A DNA stretch of 64,000 bases from Flaccisagitta enflata (GCA_965153355.1 OZ231126.1:74958001-75022000); one strand, 5' to 3'. Positions 22,512 through 35,096 are shown, numbered from the stretch's first letter. A program made the numbers and translations. The notes: a model not told the origin generated them from the letters alone.

Positions 22512-23810
22512 CAGTTTTGGTCAGTTTTGGTCATTTTGGTCATTTTGGTCATTTTTGGTCATTTTTAGTCATTTTTGATTATTTTTGGTCATTTTTGGTC
22601 ATTCTTGGTCATTTTTGGTCATTTTTGGTCATTTTGGCCATTTTGGTCATTTTTGACCATTTTTGGTCATTTTTAGACATTTTTGGTCATTTTGGTCATT
22701 TTTGGTCATTTTTGGTCATTTGGGTCATTTTTGGTCATTTTTGATCATTTTTGGTCATTTTTGGTCATTTTTGGTCGTTTTGGACATTTTTGGTCATTTT
22801 GGACATTTTTGGTCATTTTTGGTCATTTTGATCATTTTGATCATTTTTGTTCATCTTTGGTCATTTTTGGTCATTTTTGGTTATTTTTGGTCATTTCGGT
22901 CATTTTTGGTCATCTTTGGTCATAAAGTTTGCTGGTTAAAGTCTGCTGGTTTAAATCTGCTGGTTTAAGTCTGCTGGTTTAAATCTAATGGGTTAAGTCT
23001 GCTGGTTAAAGTCTGCTGGTTTAAATCTGCTGGTTTAAGTCTGCTGGTTTAAGTCTGCTGGTTTAAATCTAATGGTTTAAGTCTGTTGGTCTAATGGTTT
23101 AAGTCTGCTGGTTTAAGTCTGCTGGTTGAAATGATATCAAAGATAAGTATGGTTTAAGTCTGGTTTAAGTCTGGTTTAAGACTGGTTCATGTCTGATTTA
23201 TGTCTGGTTTAGGTCTGGGTTAGGTCTTGTTTAGGTCTGGTGTATGTCTGGTTTTTGTCTGGTTTATATTTGATTTAGGTCTGATTTAGGTCTGGTTTTG
23301 GTCTGGTTTTGGTCTGGTTTTGGTTTGGTTTCATTCTGGTTTGAGTCTGGTTTGAGTCTGGTTTGAGTCTGGTTTGAGTCTGGTTTGATTCTGGTTTAAG
23401 CCTGGTTTGAGCCTGGTTTGAGCCTGGTTTGAGCCTGGTTTGAGCCTGGTTTAAGTCTGGTTTAAGTCTGGTTTAAGTCTGGTTTAAGTCTGGTTTAAGT
23501 CTGGTTTGAGTCTGGTTTGAGTCTGGTTTGAGTCTGGTTTGAGTCTGGTTTGAGTCTGGTTTGAGTCTGGTTTGAGTCTGGTTCGAGTCTGGTTCGAGTC
23601 TGGTTTGAGTCTGGTTTGAGTCTGGTTTGAGTCTGGCTTAAATCTGGTTTATGTTTGGTTTATGTCTGGTTTATGTCTGATATAGGTCTGTTTTCGGTCT
23701 GGTTTAATTCTGGTATGAGTCTGGTTTGAGTCTGGTTTGAGTCTGGTTTGAGTCTGGTTTGAGTCTGGTTTGGGTCTGTTTTGGGTTGCGTTTAAGTCTG
23801 ATTTTTGATA
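22512..23810. repeat. Minisatellites: TTTTTGGTCAT, CTGCTGGTTTAAGT, TCTGGTTTGAG
   Basis: Three adjacent arrays of about 11, 14-15 and 11 bp (22512-22925, 22926-23130, 23150-23810), all built around GGTTTAAGTCTG/GGTCATTT words. They form the core of element A6. Confidence 0.93.
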
Positions 23811-24170
23811 AAAAGATACAATAAGGAGTCAGGTCAGTTCAGTTATTTTTGTCCTGCACGCGACTTATAGGTGTTGGCCTTGTTTTCATGCGATTAGATA
23901 TATAACTTTTTTCTCTTCTGGGGTTTCTCCCATTTGCTGTGTAATGTAGGTTTCCACATGGACAATTGACTTTTTTTCCCTTCGTTTTAACTTCCAAGGA
24001 TTTTTCTTCTTTCTTCTGAGTTTTAATTAAATTATGGAAATGATTCTTGATTCTTTGCTCAGATATCGTTACGGCGATCGCATTTTACCCTCCCTTTCTC
24101 TCGCTCTCTGTCTTTGTATCACTGCATCTGTCTTTCTAGCATTCTATCTCTCTGGCTCTCTGTCTTTCTG

Positions 24171-24279
<109 letters not shown>

Positions 24280-24281
24280 AG

Positions 24282-24362
24282 ATGTCGCTTCGGCGATCAC
24301 AGCCGTCCACCGCCTCACATCATTCCTCCATCATCCAAGATACTGAAGGACAGCTCCATGAG
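24282..24362 (+). CDS. PIEZO: PIEZO exon E (Ser-rich loop)
   Basis: An 81-bp exon, phase 0 at both ends, acceptor CCCAG and donor GAG|GTACAC. It encodes MSLRRSQPSTASHHSS and IIQDTEGQLHE. It has little sequence conservation. I include it because its phase and splice sites fit, and its polar content suits the cytoplasmic loop between D and F. Confidence 0.65.
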
Positions 24363-24400
24363 GTACACACGCTCTGAATGAGAAAATGTAAAAGAAAATA

Positions 24401-24550
24401 AAACAAGGCCGAATACACGGCTACCTTGGTCGCAGGTGGGTGTGAATACAAAGGCAGTAATGAGGGACACTGCGAATGATAATGGCATTTGCGTTGGGGA
24501 GTGAGCATCAATCGCTTATTATTATTTAAACGTGATAGACGGACGGATGG
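24401..24550 (-). mobile_element. Family A 3'-end fragment A7
   Basis: AACAAGGCCGAATACACGGC, GGTCGCAGGTGGGTGTG, and GGACGGATGGATC repeats at the far side. The 5' end is missing. Confidence 0.5.
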
Positions 24551-25188
24551 ATCAACTGATGGATGGATAGACATTCATTGGCTTATGAATAAATCAAGAA
24601 TGGTCTGAAAATATGATCGTTTCATTTCAAAATATGCATTTAAAATTTGTTTAAAACTAGTTGCGGTCACGCATTTATGATGCTGCAATTGTGGTTGACT
24701 GTGTGTGCGAGGGGTGGGGGTAAGGTGTGGATGGGGTTTGTCCGTCCTAAACGATATTTTGACCACGCGTCGTTTCTTTCAGCAGGTTCAGTGTAGAATT
24801 TAAAAAAAAAATTGTCTTTTCCTCCGATCGTGATTTTAAAAATGCTTTTTCTAGTATCTTCAATACAAAGCTCCTTTAGCTGAGGTGAAACTTGCCTACA
24901 TCAATCTGGATCTTTTTTGTTTTGTTTTGTTTTTGTTTTTTGTTTTGGTATTTTTCATCTTTTTTTTTTTCTTTGCAGTTGGTTGAAAGTTTCCCCATTT
25001 TTTCAATTTTGTGAACTGGCGGCAGTATGTGACTAGAATGGCTGATGATTTACAGTCTCGTTTACATTTGAGTCATGTTTGTGTACTTTTTTTTAGATTT
25101 GATGATTTTCTGCTTCGTGATCTTCCACTTTTAAACTCTCAAGATTCCATTTTTCAATCTGAATTTGTTTGCATCCATGTCTATAGAT

Positions 25189-25430
<242 letters not shown>

Positions 25431-25520
25431 TCAACAACATGTGTGACCGTAACTTCATCAGGATTGTTAAGATATTCATTCATGTTCATCCTCTTTCACT
25501 TCCTTATCGATGCAGACATA

Positions 25521-26161
25521 CAGTAGATCTCGTCTAGACTTGAGATAGTGGGAGCAAGCATATTAAGAAGAGAAATAAAGCAAAGACAATACAATACAGA
25601 TTTTATGCTTTATAAAGATGAATGTTTATTGCTTTATTCCTCATCATGGTCAGTTGCTATGGAAATGGAAATATATTTTCATATTTACCTGCCTAGTTTC
25701 AATAATTTTAGACAGGCAACAAAAACATTGCTCAAAATTAGATTTGCTAAACAAATCTAAAGCTGAAATTATTAATGTGACATTGTTACTTTTTAAGATT
25801 GTAGTTGCTGTAAAAGAATTAAATCCCTTTGATTTATTTATTCATTAGGATAGCGCTCAGTAGATTTATGTTAGATATTAAATAAAATCAAAGGTCGGAT
25901 TAAAGAAAAACAAATTAATGACATTTCAGAAAAGCTAATTGATATACTTGTATGAAAATATTGTTTATTATGTTATTATATAAAACAAATTCTTATACTT
26001 TTTACTACACTGTTTTCTTGAGCTCAACATGTTGTTAGCAACATTATTATGTTTTCACTGATTAAAGGCTCAATGTTGTGATTCAAATATTATTTTTTTT
26101 ATTGAATTTCTTTTTGTGTTATGCTTGCCCCCGCTATCTCAAGTTCAAACAAGATCTACTG
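25521..26161. mobile_element. Tc1/mariner-like MITE
   Basis: The left end CAGTAGATCTCGTCTAGAC and right end (reverse) CAGTAGATCTTGTTTGAAC are followed by TTGAGATAG and flanked by TA. AT-rich, 641 bp, no transposase. Confidence 0.82.
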
Positions 26162-26235
26162 TACTTTGGTGCTAGTGATTCTTGTGCAGTTTCTATCCAT
26201 TATTGTGCTACTCGTTTTTATGCCAGCCGTTTTTT

Positions 26236-26361
26236 AGCTGCGACAAAGCACCGCTATAACTGGCTCTGTTCGTTGGTTGGTTGGTCTGTCTGTCTGTCTG
26301 TCTGTAACGCATTCGTTCGAGGATCAACACGTCGCACCTTATTGGCCTACTTGGCCTTGTT
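26236..26361 (+). mobile_element. Family A element A8, minimal copy
   Basis: Only about 126 bp. AGCTGCGACAAAGCACCGC after a T-run, then GGTTGGTTGGTCTGTCTGTC, then CACGTCGCACCTTATT, hairpin GGCC-TACTT-GGCC and TTGTTTT. It shows all parts with almost no core. Confidence 0.75.
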
Positions 26362-26607
26362 TTTTGTCAGTTGTCAAGATTTGCATCCTCGGCGAGCTCT
26401 AATCTTAATTCTCTTATTCCTAAGAAATTCAATTAGACGAAAAAGGTTTCTCTTGTGCTTTTAAATTATTCATAGTGTAAAGAAAATAAGTCGTGAATGA
26501 AAGTTAGAGTTCTGATTGCTTATTCGTTCGTTGCTTGCTGGAGAGCTTGCTCGAATCAGGCAATATTCTCTTTTGTTGATTCTTTTATTGTTTTGATCGA
26601 TTGACAG

Positions 26608-26679
26608 GAAGAAGATGAAATGACTTCTTCCATGACGTCCTCCATACGAGACGTTTCTGCTGATGGCCTTCAGTCACAG
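26608..26679 (+). CDS. PIEZO: PIEZO exon F (acidic/Ser-rich loop)
   Basis: A 72-bp exon, phase 0 at both ends, acceptor TTGACAG and donor CAG|GTGCAG. It encodes EEDEMTSSMTSSIRD and VSADGLQSQ. Placed by phase and splice sites; no strong homology of its own. A GA run begins 11 bases after the donor. Confidence 0.7.
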
Positions 26680-26685
26680 GTGCAG

Positions 26686-27174
<489 letters not shown>

Positions 27175-27615
27175 ACACGGATACTTAGACGGAGAGAGGA
27201 AAGAGACAGACAGACAGACAAACAGACAAACAGACAGAGGGGCAGAGAGACGGACAGACAGAGTGACGGACATACAGACCGACACTAGTTGAATGAAAGG
27301 ATATAAGAGAACTCTTGAGAGGCAGAGATGGTTATGTTACTAATGTCACTACTGTAAGAAGAAAACAGAATAATTAAAGGAGGAAAAAATGAACAGAGTT
27401 TATTTTGCAACTAATGCGATTACGGTTTTCGTTGTTGTTGTTGTTGTTGTTATTGTTGTTGAGGTGTGTTGTCGTCGTTGTCTTAGTTTCGACGACGTAA
27501 TAGTTTTTCCTGGTTGTTGAGAAAATGCTACTGATGAAATGGTCTTCCTTGTTGTTGTGTTACTGTTAATGATGTAAAAAAATTGTAATTATTTTCCTCG
27601 TTTTACTTACTTCAG

Positions 27616-27695
27616 CCGAATGAGGATTCAGTTCATCGCGACTTTATCGCAAATCCATCATCGTACCTCGACATCGTCCTCATGATTGCCTTCTG
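27616..27695 (+). CDS. PIEZO: PIEZO exon G
   Basis: An 80-bp exon, acceptor CTTCAG and donor TTCTG|GTAAGT. It encodes PNEDSVHRDFIANPSSYLDI and VLMIAFW, matching PNFIHCRSYLDMLKVAVF of PIEZO1. The PSSYLD segment leads into the next membrane helix. Confidence 0.93.
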
Positions 27696-27790
27696 GTAAG
27701 TGAATCAATCAATCATTCACGCAATCAATCAATCAATCAACATATCTAACAATGAATCAATCAGTTAGTTATTCTCCTTAGGCCTCAGCG

Positions 27791-27792
<2 letters not shown>

Positions 27793-27868
<76 letters not shown>
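27793..27868. repeat. (CT)n microsatellite
   Basis: Perfect CT run about 100 bp after PIEZO exon G. Confidence 0.97.
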
Positions 27869-27871
<3 letters not shown>

Positions 27872-28543
27872 AGTCTCTTTCTCTCAAGTTCTCTCTCTTT
27901 CTCCCGACGATGACGACACGAAGTGCTTGATCTTTTGATCTAGAATATGATTATAATTTATAAATATTTTTCAGTGTGGGTATAGTGAGGAATATTGTTC
28001 GACCTGTCATACGTCTTAGTTAACATCTCATTTCCTGTGCAATAACGGCAAATGACTGTCCATAGACGCGAGGTTGCGGAAGGTTTGATAAGGCCGATTC
28101 ATCTCCATAAAGCTTCACCGCGAATCACACTCAAGCCCACTTATTCTGATCACCTTGCAGTAGTGAGTCCATTTATCTGCAAAAATTCGTCATCATTTCT
28201 TTAAATACTAAAATCTTAACAAAAATAAACCTGTACAGACTGATAGTAGCTCGCTAATATAAATCATAAACATGACTTTTGTGTGTTATGACAGATACCA
28301 GTAATTGCGGCTGTCGCCATGAGGAAATGTCGTAAGCATTAGTCACTTTTTACTATGTTTTTGTTTTTAGTCACTGCAATTTTTTTTATTTGTTAAATCT
28401 AATCAAAAGCAATTGTATTTTTTTAGTTGAAATTTTTGTTTTATTTGTCTGAAAGCACTAAAACCGATTTCAAATGATCAGAAGTTTTCTGCTATGGCCT
28501 GTCGTCCCATCTGCCCCAAACTGGCTATTTCACCATATACATA

Positions 28544-29121
28544 CAGTGGGGTTCGTGAAATAACAGCCTAAACTGGAGGAAGGTATTTAAGTGTCTTAAT
28601 TTTATTTGACAAACTTAATACTTGAAATATAAGTTGTTCACTTGATGCTTTTGTCCCTGAGTTTTTTGGTTGCTATGGTAACCAAAATTTTTTTTGTGAT
28701 CATTTATAACAACTAGAATATCAATATTTTGACAAATATTATCAGGGAACATTGCTCAGAATTAAATTTGCTACAACTTTCCCAAGGTGTGTCCTGTCGG
28801 AATATTGCTTGTTTAGCCGTTGCTAGGTGTGATAACCCCTAGCAACAGCCAAACGAGCAATATTCTTACAGAACATACTGTGGGAAAGTTGTAGCAAATC
28901 TAATTTTGAGCAATGCTCCCTGACAATATTTTTCCAAATATTGATATTTTAGTGGTAATAAATATTTGAAAAAATAATTTTGGTTTCCATAGCAACCAAA
29001 AAACTCAGGGGCAAAAGCATCAAGTGAACAACTTATATTTCAAATATCAAGTTTGTCAAATGAAATTAAGACACTTGAATACCTTCCTCCAGTTTAGGCT
29101 GTTATTCCACGAACCCCACTG
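28544..29121. mobile_element. Full-length palindromic foldback MITE
   Basis: The ends CAGTGGGGTTCGTGAAATAA and (reverse) CAGTGGGGTTCGTGGAATAA are flanked by TA. Inverted pairing continues along nearly the whole 578 bp, including TGAGTTTTTTGGTTGCTATG. It meets at GTTGCTAGG…CCTAGCAAC around 28832. Tc1/mariner-like target preference. Confidence 0.9.
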
Positions 29122-29225
29122 TATGTAATCAGTAATCTGTAATCAGTAATTTGTAATCATTGTCAATTCCTCCTCACGCGGCGGCCACCCGTTATGAGCC
29201 GATCGGCCGTACCGTCTCACTTTTT

Positions 29226-29712
29226 GGGCAGCGGCCCTGAAGGGGGCGAAGTCCTGTAGAACAAAGGGGGACTTTTGTTTGTCCGTCCGTTTGTCCATTT
29301 GTCTATCCCCTAAGGCCCTCTCAGGTCTGAAATCTGCCCTCTCAGGCCGGAAATCTACCCTCTCAGGCCTGAAATTTGCCCTCTTGGCCCTTGTATCTGG
29401 CCTTTCAGGCCTGAAATTGGCCCTCTCAGTCCTGATATCTGTCCTTTAATCTGTGAGGGCAGATTTCAGGCCTGAGAGGGCAGATTTCAGGCCTGAGAGG
29501 GTAGATTTCAGGCCTGAGAGGACAGATTTCGGGCCTGAGAGGACCTGGGGGGATGGATGGACGGATGGATGGATAGATTAACAAAAGTACCCCTGTGTTC
29601 TACAGGTCTTCGTTCCCTACGAGGCCGCTGCCCTGCTTCCTCTTACTCCAACTCACAATTGTGCAAAGCAGGGCAACGGGTATCGCTGACCATATACTGC
29701 CCTTGGGCGACC
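29226..29712 (+). mobile_element. Family B element B6 with inverted core
   Basis: GGGCAGCGGCCCTGAAGGGG at the left after a T-run. GAGGCCGCTGCCCTGC, a stem-loop and GGGTATCGCTGACCATA at the right. The core flips from CTCTCAGGCC to GGCCTGAGAG near 29450. Confidence 0.75.
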
Positions 29713-30094
29713 TGTTTTGCCATTTTGTCCCCTGGCAAATCATCTCTGTGACCGTCTTCATCACATCCCTCGCCCTATGATAAGATGTGATGATTCCATA
29801 AAGTTATGTCATTTACTGATTCAGGTCATATCCTTTGCCCTTCTATAAGTAGTGATGATTCCATGAACATATGACATTCAAGTCGGTTTTTCAGTTACTC
29901 CGGCCCTCCGCTATTGGACGGTTGGACGGGCGGTATGACTAGCAGGGTGGGGTTATTGTAGTCTTTGGTCTGAGAAACCGAGGTAATTCTACTAACTACC
30001 CCCATTTATAATAACAAAAAGATGTACCAAGTTTCATGACCTTCTGACAAATTCCTGATGGGACCGCCACCCTCCTCCAATCACCATAGGATGC

Positions 30095-30836
30095 AATAGT
30101 CGCAAAAGCGTTAGATGGTCAGCGGTACCCGTTGCCCCTATGTGAGTGTATGAGGGTGTGAGGTGGAGGGTGGAGGGTGGAGGTGGAGGGTGGAGGGTGG
30201 AGGGTGTGAGGTGGAGGGTGTGAGGTGGAATTGGGGCATTGAAGCTGGGATTTGAGCTAAGAGGCGGGGATTTTAGCCTTGTGGCTGAGATTTGAGCCTT
30301 GAGACTGGGATTTGAGCCTCAAGGTTGGGGTTTGAGCCTGGAGGCTAAGATTTGTGCCTCGAGGTTGGGGTTTGAGCCTCGAGGCTGTGATTTGGGCCTT
30401 GAGGCTGTAATTTGGGCCTTGAGGCTGTGATTAGGGCCTTGAGGCTGGGATTTAGGCCTTGAGGCTGGGATTTGGGCCTTGAGGCTGAGATTTGGGCCTT
30501 GAGGCTGGGATTTGGGCCTTGAGGCTGGGATTTGGGCCTTGAGGCTGGGATTTGGGCCTCAAGGCTGGGATTTGGGCCTTGAGGCTGGGATTTGGGCCTT
30601 GAGGCTGGGATTTGGGCCTTGAGGCTGGGATTTAGGCCTCAATGCTGGGATTTGGGCCTTGAGGCTGGGATTTGGGCCTCGAGGCTTGGATTTGGGCCTC
30701 AAGGCTGGGATTTGGGCCATAAGGCTGAAAGCGGGGGGGGGGGGACGGAGAAGGAGAAGAAGGAGGAGGAGAAGGAGGAGGAGAAATTTCCCCTGTGTGA
30801 AAGCATAGGTCATCGGCCCCTTCGGGGCCGCTGCCC
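30095..30836 (-). mobile_element. Family B element B7
   Basis: AATAGTCGCAAAAGCGTTAG and GCGGTACCCGTTGCCC, a GGTGGAGGGTGGA stretch, then about 25 units of GGGATTTGGGCCTTGAGGCT. It ends with CGGCCCCTTCGGGGCCGCTG and CCC. The inner GGGCAGCGG copy is missing. Confidence 0.72.
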
Positions 30837-30995
30837 AATGAGAGCAAATTTTTGTAAACCTTTTTGCCATTATAAAATGGGGGGGGGGGGGTGGCGGCCC
30901 TATCAGGGACTTGTCAGATGGTCATGAAACTTGGTAAATCTTATTATAATAAATCAAGGCAGTTTGTAGAATTACGTAAGTTTATGACACCTATG

Positions 30996-31306
30996 CAGGG
31001 GTGTATATAATTGAGCGGCTTTTGATTTTATTCCCCCCCCCCTGCCTTTGATTTTATTCCCCCCGATGCGTCGCGTTGCGTTATAAAATCTATGATTTTC
31101 TTCCCCACAAAGCAAGAAAACAATATATCATAGGTTTAAATAGTGTCAAAATGTGTTGTAGTAATCAGAGACTACCACTTGGAACTACCAAAAGTGTTAA
31201 AAATTTTTTTCATTTTTAGCTTTAGATTTTTTTCCCCATCTCCAAACCCTTTGATTTTATTCCTCCCCGCCGGGGGGGGGGGAATGCTCAACTTTATACA
31301 CGCCTG
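30996..31306. mobile_element. hAT MITE with 8-bp target duplication
   Basis: The left end CAGGGGTGTATATAATTGAG and right end (reverse) CAGGCGTGTATAAAGTTGAG are flanked by CACCTATG on both sides (30988-30995 and 31307-31314). The interior has C/G runs and TTTGATTTTATTCC. This is the same family as 5413-6534. Confidence 0.88.
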
Positions 31307-31415
31307 CACCTATGACCTCCCAACCCCAACCCTGATGACTAGCAATTCCCCTTATCCGTACCCCTTGTCCCTGCCCCTTGTCCCTACCACTTGTCCCTAC
31401 CCATGTCTTCGCTAG

Positions 31416-31565
31416 GTACGGGTTTTGGATTGTGCTGGCGATCGTTTACATAACCGGAACTTCTCGAACTTCGATCTTCTGTCTCGGTTATTTGTTACTT
31501 TTTTTCGCCTTTTTTTGGTACGGACAAGAATTCCTCGTCAAACCACATAACACCATGATCAAAAT
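31416..31565 (+). CDS. PIEZO: PIEZO exon H (membrane helices)
   Basis: A 150-bp exon, acceptor TTCGCTAG and donor AAAAT|GTGAGT. It encodes YGFWIVLAIVYITGTSRTSI and FCLGYLLLFFAFFWYGQEFL, then VKPHNTMIK. Close match to FRYLFWLVLVVVFVTGATRIS in PIEZO1. The exon end and donor are repeated three times at 32-bp spacing. Confidence 0.95.
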
Positions 31566-31645
31566 GTGAGTACATAACACAACACCATGATCAAAATGTG
31601 AGTACATGACACAACACCATGATCAAAATGTGAGTACATAACACA
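31546..31645. repeat. 32-bp repeat carrying a splice donor, three copies
   Basis: ACACCATGATCAAAATGTGAG recurs so that GT donors fall at 31566, 31598 and 31630. Using the second or third would read ATG TGA, a stop. Confidence 0.9.
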
Positions 31646-31714
31646 CTGAGATCGTCTCAATGTGAGCGCATGCGCAACTAATTTACCTTTTCTTCATAAA
31701 CCCAAAAGATATAC

Positions 31715-31886
31715 AACAAGGCCGTATACACGAGCCGAAGTCGCGTGCGGGTGGGCAGGAGCGGCTAAAAAGCTAAGAAAAGCTAAGTGTGACCGACCGG
31801 CCGATGGACGGACGGACGGACGGACGGACGGACGGACCGACAGACGGACAGAGTGGGTCATAGAGTCGCGTGCACGCGACTAAAAA
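31715..31886 (-). mobile_element. Family A element A9
   Basis: On the minus strand AGTCGCGTGCACGCGACTC, (GTCC)n, then CCCACCCGCACGCGACTTCG and the end CTTGTT. A compact copy of about 170 bp with perfectly matching words. Confidence 0.75.
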
Positions 31887-33005
31887 CCAAAAGAAATTGC
31901 TTTAGAATTCATGGCTACTGTCACGGGAGTCAGCTGCTGGCGTTAAAATTCATGATCATGGCTACTGACATATTATTTATGGAAACTGCATTGGTGGCGT
32001 ACCGGTAATTCAAAAAAAGGATTCCGCAGAAATGAGGGGGTAAGCAGAACAGAGGGACGGACGAAGTGTCGCACCGGCTCACATGGAGACGGACCAGAGA
32101 AGGGACAGACGGTCGAGGGTCTTGTTGGAGCTTGGAGGGACTGAAGGGATAAGAGACGTGAATAAAAGCCATGATAAAAAAAAAGCTACGCTGTGGAACA
32201 AATTGCTGAAACGCGGAAGAAAAGCAACATCTGGGGATTTGGTGTTACCGCAACAGAATTCATTTGTATTTGGAGCGCGAAAGTCAATCAATTCACAAGA
32301 TTAATATTTTACTACGACTATAAAAACGATATTTACAATAGATTTAGTGTCTTGGTAGGCGCCGGAAACACACAGCGCGGTTCAAAGCAGAAGCATGAAA
32401 TGAGAATTTAGGGGAAGGGAAGGGGCGAATGGGGGTGGTAGGGGGGGATGGGGGCATAAGGAAAATGTTTGGGTTGGATAAATGGGGAGATGACAGGAGA
32501 AATGGGCTTTGAGCTGGAAGTAATGGAAAGAAACGACAAATCGCAAAATGGCTGCCGGCAAAATGGATGATGGTTTTGACAAGTACATAAATAAAGGCAA
32601 AACAAAGAACAACGCAATGGAATATGTAAATGATTTCAAAGACGATGCTTCCTGGTATAAAATGTGATAAAGCATGTTTTCGAAAAGGAAATACAGAGGA
32701 GCACCGCTAGAGTACCCCCGCTACTAAGGCATGCCCGCCTGTAGGGTATACAACTTCCGGTTCCGCTAGGAATTTTATCGTTTTTTCTATGTTTGCAATA
32801 AGGCTGTTTCACTATAAGGCACAATTTTACTCAGTCCCGTGACATGCGCTCTAGTGAAGTACAACCGTCAAATGAATCCAACCCAAGTCCCCACAGACTT
32901 AACGTTCCTTCTCAATTGAATCACGTCCTCCAAACACGAAGCTTCCTTTTGACGTGAGACTGAATCATTTTGTTTACAAATTACAAGTCCTCGTGACAGA
33001 TATAA
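31887..33005. other. Unassigned sequence
   Basis: Mixed sequence with a few open frames (for example 32083-32304, plus) but no splice context or similarity I recognise. Confidence 0.3.
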
Positions 33006-33498
33006 AACAAGGCCAAGAGATGTCCAAAAGATGCGTCCTCTTTAGATGTAAGATATTAAAATACAAATTTTTAAGATATGAAGATATTAAGATATAATGA
33101 TATGAAGATATAGAGATATTGTGATAAAGAGAAATATATTAACTGATTACTCCCTCACCCCCTCCTTACTCTTCCCAACACAAGAGACAAAAGAGACAAA
33201 AGAGAGAAAAGAGCCAAAAGAGACAAAAGAGACATAAGCGACATAAGAGACATAACATAAGAGACGTAAGAGACATAGGAGCCATGAGAGACAAAAGAGA
33301 CAAATGAAACGAAAGAGACGAAAGAGATGGAAGAGACACAAGAAATATAAAAGACATGAAGAAACACAAAGAGAAATGAAGAGAATACCTTATAAATCGT
33401 GTTTTGAGATTTTTGCGTGATGGACATTCAGACAGACAGACCGAGGGACACACCCTGGGACACACCCTCTTATAGAGATGCGAGGACGCATCTAAAAA
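33006..33498 (-). mobile_element. Family A element A10
   Basis: On the minus strand AGATGCGTCCTCGCATCTC, a core of AGACAAAAG and AGATATGA repeats, then GGACGCATCT and GGCCTTGTT. The inner word matches the 5' word at 10 of 10 positions, although it differs from the usual GTCGCG word. Confidence 0.75.
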
Positions 33499-33587
33499 GA
33501 GAACAAATATAAAAACGTCAAATGCACAAAAAAGTGAGAACTGAAGCTATTATGTCTGTTGCTAAACCTCTCGACAGACGGCGCGGG

Positions 33588-33640
33588 CAAACAACAACAA
33601 AAAACAACAGCAACAACAACGAAAACAGCAACAACAACAA

Positions 33641-33673
<33 letters not shown>

Positions 33674-33830
33674 CGGCAGACGGTGCGCGTTGTCGCTGCG
33701 GCTACCACCGCTCTTACCGCTGTCTGCCACCGCCGCTTCCACTGCCGATGCAACCATCACCGTTGTCGCCGCTGCTTCTGCCGCTGCCGCCGCCGCTGCC
33801 GCTGCCGCACCGCACCCAATACCGCTTCCG
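33588..33830. repeat. (CAA)n and CCGCTG-type trinucleotide tracts
   Basis: (CAA/CAG)n at 33588-33674 and CGCTGCC-type repeats at 33715-33830. Open frames here are repeat translations. Confidence 0.85.
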
Positions 33831-33924
33831 TCTCATACGATGTCGGCACTGTGTTTGCATTCCAAAGCCAATCTCTATTTTCGCTGCCTTTACGACTTAT
33901 TGCCCATTTTTATCCTTTCATAAA

Positions 33925-34112
33925 TGGCGCAGCATGGTATAATAGGGCGCAGCGTGGTATAATAGGGCGGAGCATGGTGTAATAGGGCGCAGCATAATGT
34001 AATAGGGCGGAGCATGGTGTAATAGGGCGCAGCGTGGTGTAATAGGGCGCAGCATGGTGTAGTTGGGCGCGGCATGGTATGATAGAGCGCAGCATGGTGT
34101 AATACGTGCATG
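33925..34112. repeat. 19-bp minisatellite
   Basis: About nine units of GGCGCAGCATGGTGTAATA with small changes. Confidence 0.93.
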
Positions 34113-34897
34113 GTTACGGCTGGGTGACATGATAGAATGGGGCACTTCAGGGAAGAAGATAGTGCTTTGCGTTTTGCGCATCGATTTATGTTAATGCGAT
34201 TTCTTGAATAGATATCAGATGTCAAAACTGAATTTGGTTGACTTTTGTTGGTATGCGAATGAAGTGGTGAAGAATAAAAAGTATAGAAGTGACACTGACA
34301 GCTAAAGCGGGGCGGTGGTATTGTGGTAGATCGTGGTAATACTGCTGGTGTCGGATGGTAGGGTGGTGTTAGCGGTGCCCCTGATGAAAATTGTAGAGGT
34401 TACCTGATAGCGTAGGCGACTAGTTGGTATTAGCCAAGGAGTAAAAAAAGTTATTTCAAATATTCAGTGAATTTGCACCCTCGGATGGTCTCGTAGACTA
34501 ACCATCCGAATCGCAAATCTTAAAATACTTGGATCAGGAACACAATTGCAACCTCTCTCTCGATGAACAAGAAAAAAAAACAAAAGCGAAAACAAGACAA
34601 CAAATTGACAACAATCGTGACAGAAGTTGTGAGAGGCATTCTGTCGTTGAGAAATGAATAAGGAAGACATCTAGCGGGAGTTCATGAAACGAGACGGCAT
34701 CACAATCTCAACAAATTCATAACATGACAAACAAAACAACAGTGTGAAAAGCCGTGAAGAGTTTTAATCTAAAATCTGTATCGGCTTTGGAGGAAAGGGG
34801 GGATACTGGTGTCCGGAGAGGGAAGGGGGGCGGTCAGGAGCGGTGGGTAGGGGTTTCAAGGGCATTTTTGAATGCGGTGAGATGAAAAAAAAATTGG
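34113..34897. other. Unassigned sequence
   Basis: No repeat or coding feature that I can support. Confidence 0.3.
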
Positions 34898-34902
34898 ATG
34901 GG

Positions 34903-35046
34903 GATGATGATGATGATGAAGTGGTGGTGGTGGTGGTGGTGGTGGTGGTGGTGCAGTGGTGGTGGTGGTGGTGGTGGTGGTGGTGGTGGTGGTGGTGGTG
35001 GTGGTGGTGGTGGTGGTGGTGGTGGTGGTGGTGGTGGTGATGATGG

Positions 35047-35096
<50 letters not shown>

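Larger units (their letters stand above)
21838..23884 (+). mobile_element. Family A element A6 carrying a LINE fragment
   Basis: Begins after eight T's with AGTCGCGTGAACGCGACTC and TACAACCCGCTCCGTC. Ends TGCACGCGACTTATAGGTGT and TGGCCTTGTTTT. The core holds a reverse-transcriptase C-terminus (22194-22478) and three minisatellites. About 2.05 kb, in the PIEZO intron. Confidence 0.65.

Noticed and set aside
32083-32304. Plus-strand frame of 73 codons with coding-like composition
   Set aside because: Overlapping frames are open on both strands. No splice sites or similarity support it.
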